Positions 14,812-19,079 of a stretch of 19,079 nucleotides of DNA are shown here, in pieces. The stretch is from Galactobacter sp. (lineage in GTDB: Bacteria > Actinomycetota > Actinomycetes > Actinomycetales > Micrococcaceae). Both the position numbers and the translations under genes were made by a program. Every line of letters begins with the position of its first letter. The first letter of the stretch is position 1. Where the stretch lies: positions 1 to 19,079 of the forward strand of contig NZ_JALAGT010000105.1 of assembly GCF_022712295.1 (NCBI RefSeq). Reading direction: 5' to 3'. The notes beneath the pieces are model-generated. The model was given only the letters and a program-made list of their open reading frames with translations, did no database searches and was not told the DNA's origin.

Positions 14812-16080
14812 GAACGCCGGGATGAAGATCTCGACGCGGCGGTTGAGCTGACGCCCGGCCGGGTCGTCTGACCCGTCCTCATTGGTGTTGGGCGCGATGG
14901 GCTTGGTCTTGCCGAAGCCCTCGGCCTCCAGGTCGGTGGTGACGCCGTCACCCTCCAACACGTCCACCACGGCACTCGCCCGGTTCTCGGAGAGCGTCTG
15001 GTTGAACTGAGCGGAGGAGATGGAATCGGTGTGTCCGTAGACGCCCGCCTTCGGTACGTCCGCGTCCTTGAGCACCCCAGCAACCTTGGAGAGCGTCTCC
15101 TCTGCCTCGGGCCGGATGTCGTACTTGCCGAAGTCGAAGAGCACGCCGTCCTCGAAGGTGATGGTGGTGCCGCAGGATTTGATGGGCTTCAGCGCGTCGA
15201 TGGGAGGGAAGGAACCGATCGGCGCCACCTTGGGCAGTTCGCGGTCGGGGAACTCCTTGGTGCCGTCGGGACCCACCACGGTGGCGGTGCCATCGGAACC
15301 GATCGTGATGGTCAGGTCGTTGTCGGAGTATGTGCCGGTACCGTCGCCGTTGTTGGAGGTGGTCACGTCCTCGTCGGAGAAGGTGCCTGATCCGTCGCCG
15401 TTGTTCGAGACCGTCTCCTCACCGGAGGAGAACGTGCCTGATCCGTCACCGTTGACGCTCACGGTCAGGTCCTTGCTGGAATACGTCCCGGAACCGTCGC
15501 CGTTGTTGGTCATGGTGATGTCCGGCCCGGAGTAGGTGCCCGATCCGTCACCGTTGTTGGTGATGGTGGTGTCGCTGGAGGACACGGTGCCAGAGCCATC
15601 GCCGTTGTTGGTGATCGTCTTGCCGCCTACACTGGCGGTTCCGGAGCCATCGCCGTTGAGCACCATCCCACCGGAGACGAGACCCTCCCCGTCGCAGCGA
15701 GCAGGGGAGACCTTGACGCCGGGCACGGACTTGATGCTCTTGGTCGTGTTGATCGTGAACTTGTCCTGCGAACCGGCCAACAGGCCGAGGTCCGGCAGCT
15801 CGATCGCTGGGATCGGGGGGATCTCGCCCGGCTGGTAGCCGGGGACGGCGTAGGCCAGGTCGGCGTCGTCCGTCCCCTCACCGTCGTCTGCAATGCCCGC
15901 CGCAGGCGGTTCGGTCGCGTCCGCGACCTCGGCGGGCGGGGTGGACGCCTGTGGCGTCGAGGCCGCCGTGGGCTGCTTCTCGGCAGGTTGTGAATCGGAG
16001 CCTGAGCAGGCAGCCAGGGACAGGGAAAACGCGGTGATGCAGCCGAGCGCAATGGCGGCAGGGAAGTGGCGTGACGACAT
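14809..16080 (-). CDS. OmpA-family lipoprotein with 17-residue NGDGSGT repeats
   Basis: A 423-residue exported lipoprotein. Residues 1-24 are a signal peptide ending in the lipobox LAAC (Cys25), followed by a Thr/Pro/Ala/Glu-rich linker to about residue 75. Residues about 141-268 hold eight units of 17 residues centred on NGDGSGT, starting at 142, 159, 176, 193, 210, 227, 244 and (degenerate) 261. The C-terminal domain (about 305-423) is OmpA-like: VLFDFGKYDIRPEA, GHTDSISSAQFNQTLSENRA and QLNRRVEIFIP match the peptidoglycan-binding fold. The protein therefore probably tethers membrane to cell wall. Gram-positive bacteria lack the usual OmpA barrel partner, so its role here is open. The ATG at 16080 lacks a clear ribosome site. 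It is divergent from the 930-residue membrane protein. Confidence 0.88.
   Translation of the reverse strand: MSSRHFPAAIALGCITAFSLSLAACSGSDSQPAEKQPTAASTPQASTPPAEVADATEPPAAGIADDGEGTDDADLAYAVPGYQPGEIPPIPAIELPDLGLLAGSQDKFTINTTKSIKSVPGVKVSPARCDGEGLVSGGMVLNGDGSGTASVGGKTITNNGDGSGTVSSSDTTITNNGDGSGTYSGPDITMTNNGDGSGTYSSKDLTVSVNGDGSGTFSSGEETVSNNGDGSGTFSDEDVTTSNNGDGTGTYSDNDLTITIGSDGTATVVGPDGTKEFPDRELPKVAPIGSFPPIDALKPIKSCGTTITFEDGVLFDFGKYDIRPEAEETLSKVAGVLKDADVPKAGVYGHTDSISSAQFNQTLSENRASAVVDVLEGDGVTTDLEAEGFGKTKPIAPNTNEDGSDDPAGRQLNRRVEIFIPAF
15277..15657 (-). repeat. Eight 51-bp coding repeats in the OmpA-like gene
   Basis: The exact 17-codon period gives 51-bp units, seven of which keep the motif NGDGSGT or NGDGTGT. 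Codon use differs between units, so they are diverged in DNA more than in protein, which points to selection on the peptide. The eighth unit (GSDGTAT) is degenerate. Confidence 0.88.
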
Positions 16081-16093
16081 GATCCAGAGCTTA

Positions 16094-16145
16094 TTGTCAT
16101 TGTGTGATGAATGTCCATGACAAGGTCACGAATGGCGAATTCGCC
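16094..16145. promoter_or_regulatory. Inverted repeats in a divergent promoter region
   Basis: The 176-base divergent gap (16081-16256) holds TTGTCAT (16094-16100) and its inverted copy ATGACAA (16117-16123), and the perfect palindrome GGCGAATTCGCC (16134-16145). On the minus strand TTGTCA (16118-16123) and GACAAT (16093-16098), 19 bases apart, could be the promoter of the OmpA-like gene. The inverted repeat would then overlap both boxes. A plus-strand promoter could not be chosen. Confidence 0.35.
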
Positions 16146-16256
16146 GTCTGATTGACTAACGTCGTGTGAGGCCATGGCGACCTCTGCAGGGCGCCGTGAA
16201 CCACCGTCTTCATTCCACGTTGTCATCCACCCAAGAAGAGAGGCTGGACGTACCCG

Positions 16257-19049
16257 ATGAGCAATCAGGGCGACCCCGACCAGCAAGGCCGAGCCCCGGC
16301 ATACGGACAAGGCGGGCACAGTGGCCCGCCCGTACCGCCGACCAACTCGACGCCACCTCAACCGCCGGCTGATGTGCCGCCGTCGCCCGACGTGCCTCCG
16401 GCCCCGCCAGGCACGGGACAGCCGCGGGGGGTCTACTACGGTCAGGCACCCTCGCCGCAGAACGCACCTCCGGCTCCGCAGAATGCTCCGTCCGCGCCTC
16501 AGTACGGACCCCCGGCTCCGCAGTATGCTCCGCCGGCGCCCCCCGCGGCGCCACGGAAGCCGCTGAACCTGAACATTCCTTCAGCGGCGTGGATCCGCGC
16601 CGCCGTGGTGGTGGCCCTGCTGCTGGGTGGATCGCTGCTGGCATCCGGCCTGATCGTGGCGTTCGGCCTTCCCCTGGCCGCGAGTGACGAGCCCAGCCTT
16701 GGCGGCAAGTGGTTCCCCTTCATGATCCAGCTCTTGGGGCTGGGATACGGCGCCTCTGCGCACATGAAACTCGACGCAGACGTGGCCGATTGGGTGGGCA
16801 TCAGCGGCAGCGTCTCAGCCTTCGCTGTACCGCTCTTGGTGCCGTTGCTCGGACTCCTCGCCGTGAGGCTGTTCGGCCGACGCGTCAAGGGCGGCATCAC
16901 GGCACCGTCTTGGGCGCCCCGTCTGGCTCTGGCTGTGGCAGGCGGTCTGGCCTTCGCCACCGTCGTCACGGTGGTCTCCGCGATCGCCCGCATGAAGATT
17001 CCATTGGACGAGGGGGAAATGGCGAACGCGTCCCTGAGCGTCCACACCGCCGGTTTCCTCGGCTACCTGTACCAGTTCCTCATAGCCGCCGCCGTGGTTT
17101 ACGTGGTCTTCCTGCCAAGGCAGGGTGCCGGGTACTGGCAGCGCACGTTGCGGGACACCGCGGTGACGGTGGCAGAGCACCTGCTGTCGCTGACCGTGCT
17201 CCTGGGCATCGTGGTCACCATCGTGGTCGCGGTGTCCGAGGGCGAACCCAAACTTCTGCTCTATGCGCCGCTGTTGGTCCCATACCTGGGGACCGCAGCG
17301 ACGGGGCTCGCCAACCTGGTGTCCGTTGGATATTCCACCAGTGCCAGCAGCAGTGACCTGGTCGAAGAGTTCTTGGGAAGTGCCGGCGGGCGCAACGAAT
17401 CCTTGAGCGTCTTCTCCGGTGAATTCCCTGCCTGGGTGTGGCCCGTCGCTCTGCTGATCGCCTTGGTGTGGATCGTGGTCATGGCACTGCGTTGGCGGGT
17501 TCGTCGTGGACTCCCGGGTGACGTGAGCACCGACCCGCTGAGCTGGGTGTTGCTACCCTCCGCCTATCTGGTGGCCGGGCTGGCCCTGCTGGTCACGTCC
17601 TGGGCAAGCTTCTCGGTGAAGGGCGGCGTAGAGGGGTTCGGCCAGACCGTGTCGGGCAGCGCCCACGTCAGGATCCATCTGGCTTGGTGGGTCTTCTTCG
17701 TGATGGCCTTGGTCGGTTTGCTCGTGGAGGTGGCTTCCCGCTGGGTGGCCCCGGGCATGGCCCGGACCATGCCGACCAAGCTGTTCGGCTTCCTCACCCT
17801 GTGGGTTCACCGGCCTCCCACCACTCGACACGGCGTTCTTGCCGCTCCCGGGCAGGCTGGGGCCCAGCTGATCCCGACCGGGCACGAGCGCTCCGCCAGG
17901 GCCAAGCGCTGGTGGCTGCTGGGACTCATTCTCGCGTTGGGTGCTGCGCTCATCGTGGCCGGCGGCTCGATTGCCTATGCGTCCCTCTCCAAGACCGTCT
18001 ACGGGCCCAACAAACAGGCCGAGAAGTACCTGGATGCCATCGTGGATGGCCGCGCCGAGGACGCTGTGAAGTCCTACTCTCCCGATGCCTCGAAGGATCA
18101 GGGCGTCCTGCTCACCGACGAGGTCTACGCGGAGGCAAAGAACCGTCCCACCTCCTACAAGATCACCGATACGCAGATCGACGACGACTACGCCTCCATC
18201 ACGTACTCGCTCACCATGGACGGACAGAGCCAAGAGGGCCTGCAGATGATCCTGGAGCGCAGCGGTAAACAGGCCGTGGTGTTCTCCGACTGGAGGATCG
18301 TGAACGCACCGGAGCAGAGCGTGCGGATCGCCTCGGGTCCGGAGAAGACCCAGGTCAACGGCGTCGAGGTCGAGTTCAAGGGCCTCACGATGAGCGAGCT
18401 CGGGGCCTCGGACGAGGACTCCTACTACGACGAGTCCGACGAGGACGAGGGGGAGGGCCAGAGCTACCCGGTGCTCCCAGGCGACTACGAGTTCTCCGCA
18501 CCCGAGGCCTCCAAGTACGTTTCCTACGGCCAGGATCAGAGTGTCACGGTGCTGCCGGGTGACGATGCCGACGCCGATGGCTTCTCCCCGACGTACACGC
18601 AGGCGGTGATCGAGGACGCCACCTCGCAGGTGCGCTCCAAGTTGGACGCCTGCGTTGGCTCCAAGTCCGAGTACCCCAAGGGCTGCGAATTGGCCGGATG
18701 GGTCTGGGACGAGAAGGGGGAGCAGCCCTTCAAGATGAAGTCCCGGAGCTGGTCTTCGGAGCCGGAGATCGAGGTGTCGAATGCTGACAACGGCTACGGA
18801 GTCTCGGATCCGTCTGAGCTCGGCGGCGAGATCGAGGTGGTGGTGCATGCCACCGTCGAGGTCGAGTACCGCTACAAGTGGGACAAGAAGGACGACGACT
18901 GGATGGACTCCTCACGCTCCTACAGCCTGAGCGACGATGACGATGACTCCTGGTCCAGCCGCCTCACCTTACCCGTCACGGTGGACGGCGACGACCTGAA
19001 GGTCGACATGTCCGTGCTGGGGAAGAAGCAGGACAACAACGGCTGGTGA
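16257..19049 (+). CDS. Polytopic membrane protein with large extracytoplasmic C-terminal region
   Basis: A 930-residue protein I cannot name. Residues 1-105 are Pro/Ala/Gln-rich with short repeats (APQNAPPAPQNAP, GPPAPQYAPPAP) and probably lie in the cytoplasm. About ten hydrophobic segments follow (near 112-140, 183-204, 222-245, 265-287, 306-328, 333-356, 391-412, 429-450, 474-494, 552-575). After the last one, residues about 583-685 look like an NTF2/DUF4878-type domain (QAEKYLDAIVDGRAEDAVKSY, ending SDWRIVNAP). A small beta domain containing NGVEVEFKGL and YPVLPGDYEFSAP follows, broken by an acidic stretch at 716-735. The beta-rich C-terminus has two Cys (799 and 810) that may pair. This end resembles the architecture of TcaA-like surface proteins, an inference from form only. 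GAGAGG lies about 14 bases before the ATG. The divergent neighbour is the OmpA-like lipoprotein. Confidence 0.8.
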   Translation: MSNQGDPDQQGRAPAYGQGGHSGPPVPPTNSTPPQPPADVPPSPDVPPAPPGTGQPRGVYYGQAPSPQNAPPAPQNAPSAPQYGPPAPQYAPPAPPAAPRKPLNLNIPSAAWIRAAVVVALLLGGSLLASGLIVAFGLPLAASDEPSLGGKWFPFMIQLLGLGYGASAHMKLDADVADWVGISGSVSAFAVPLLVPLLGLLAVRLFGRRVKGGITAPSWAPRLALAVAGGLAFATVVTVVSAIARMKIPLDEGEMANASLSVHTAGFLGYLYQFLIAAAVVYVVFLPRQGAGYWQRTLRDTAVTVAEHLLSLTVLLGIVVTIVVAVSEGEPKLLLYAPLLVPYLGTAATGLANLVSVGYSTSASSSDLVEEFLGSAGGRNESLSVFSGEFPAWVWPVALLIALVWIVVMALRWRVRRGLPGDVSTDPLSWVLLPSAYLVAGLALLVTSWASFSVKGGVEGFGQTVSGSAHVRIHLAWWVFFVMALVGLLVEVASRWVAPGMARTMPTKLFGFLTLWVHRPPTTRHGVLAAPGQAGAQLIPTGHERSARAKRWWLLGLILALGAALIVAGGSIAYASLSKTVYGPNKQAEKYLDAIVDGRAEDAVKSYSPDASKDQGVLLTDEVYAEAKNRPTSYKITDTQIDDDYASITYSLTMDGQSQEGLQMILERSGKQAVVFSDWRIVNAPEQSVRIASGPEKTQVNGVEVEFKGLTMSELGASDEDSYYDESDEDEGEGQSYPVLPGDYEFSAPEASKYVSYGQDQSVTVLPGDDADADGFSPTYTQAVIEDATSQVRSKLDACVGSKSEYPKGCELAGWVWDEKGEQPFKMKSRSWSSEPEIEVSNADNGYGVSDPSELGGEIEVVVHATVEVEYRYKWDKKDDDWMDSSRSYSLSDDDDDSWSSRLTLPVTVDGDDLKVDMSVLGKKQDNNGW

Positions 19050-19079
19050 CACCCGAGATCGATGGGTAGTACAGAGAAC

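Noticed and set aside
15277..15657. Regular 51-base repeats resembling an array
   Set aside because: They are in-frame codons of the OmpA-like protein; there are no constant repeats with unique spacers, so this is not CRISPR.
16134..16145. GGCGAATTCGCC palindrome as a definite operator
   Set aside because: A 12-base palindrome alone could be chance; it is noted only as part of the divergent region.
17553..18848. 431-residue minus-strand reading frame
   Set aside because: It is a GC-rich shadow of the 930-residue membrane protein, whose frame has coherent membrane segments and domain motifs.

Overview
The window reads as chromosomal DNA of a high-GC Gram-positive bacterium. The evidence is the GC-rich third codon positions, frequent GTG starts, lipoproteins with Ser/Thr/Pro/Ala-rich linkers, and genes that lack a Shine-Dalgarno site but may have a promoter at the start codon. 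The mannitol PTS genes and general gene style suggest an actinobacterium of the Micrococcales (Micrococcaceae-like). The genus cannot be fixed from the sequence alone. I see no rRNA, tRNA, CRISPR array, transposase or phage gene.

Left part (1-4.7 kb): a coiled-coil protein open to the window edge, a GNAT acetyltransferase on the minus strand, an uncharacterised protein translationally coupled to a RimJ/RimL-like GNAT acetyltransferase, then on the minus strand a Ser/Pro-rich putative lipoprotein and an alpha/beta hydrolase.

Centre (4.9-12.9 kb): a complete mannitol phosphotransferase locus. The regulator mtlR (PRD/EIIB/EIIA type) is divergent from a run of an orphan lactose/cellobiose-type EIIB, ptsH (HPr), ptsI (enzyme I), mtlA (EIICBA-Mtl) and mtlD (mannitol-1-phosphate 5-dehydrogenase). 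Phosphate would pass from PEP to EI, HPr, the EIIA and EIIB domains of MtlA and then to mannitol. MtlD oxidises mannitol-1-P to fructose-6-P. MtlR can sense the phosphorylation state through its own PRD2, EIIB and EIIA sites. A triple alternating inverted repeat in the mtlR/EIIB divergent region is the best operator candidate. A long structured hairpin closes the operon after mtlD.

Right part (12.9-19.1 kb): a 588-residue protein joining a condensation-type acyltransferase domain to a GNAT domain; a convergent OmpA-like lipoprotein with eight 17-residue NGDGSGT repeats; and, divergent from it, a 930-residue polytopic membrane protein with a Pro-rich N-terminus and a large extracytoplasmic C-terminal region.

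The most unusual whole-window pattern is that many intergenic gaps carry unrelated short tandem duplications (11, 13, 14, 15, 17, 19, 27 and 36 bp units). Several span or touch a stop codon, and one of them (EIIB) changes the reading frame of the C-terminus. No clearly new defence or mobile system is visible. The best novelty candidates are the condensation-GNAT fusion, the repeat-bearing OmpA lipoprotein with its divergent membrane partner, the orphan EIIB, and the stop-proximal duplications.
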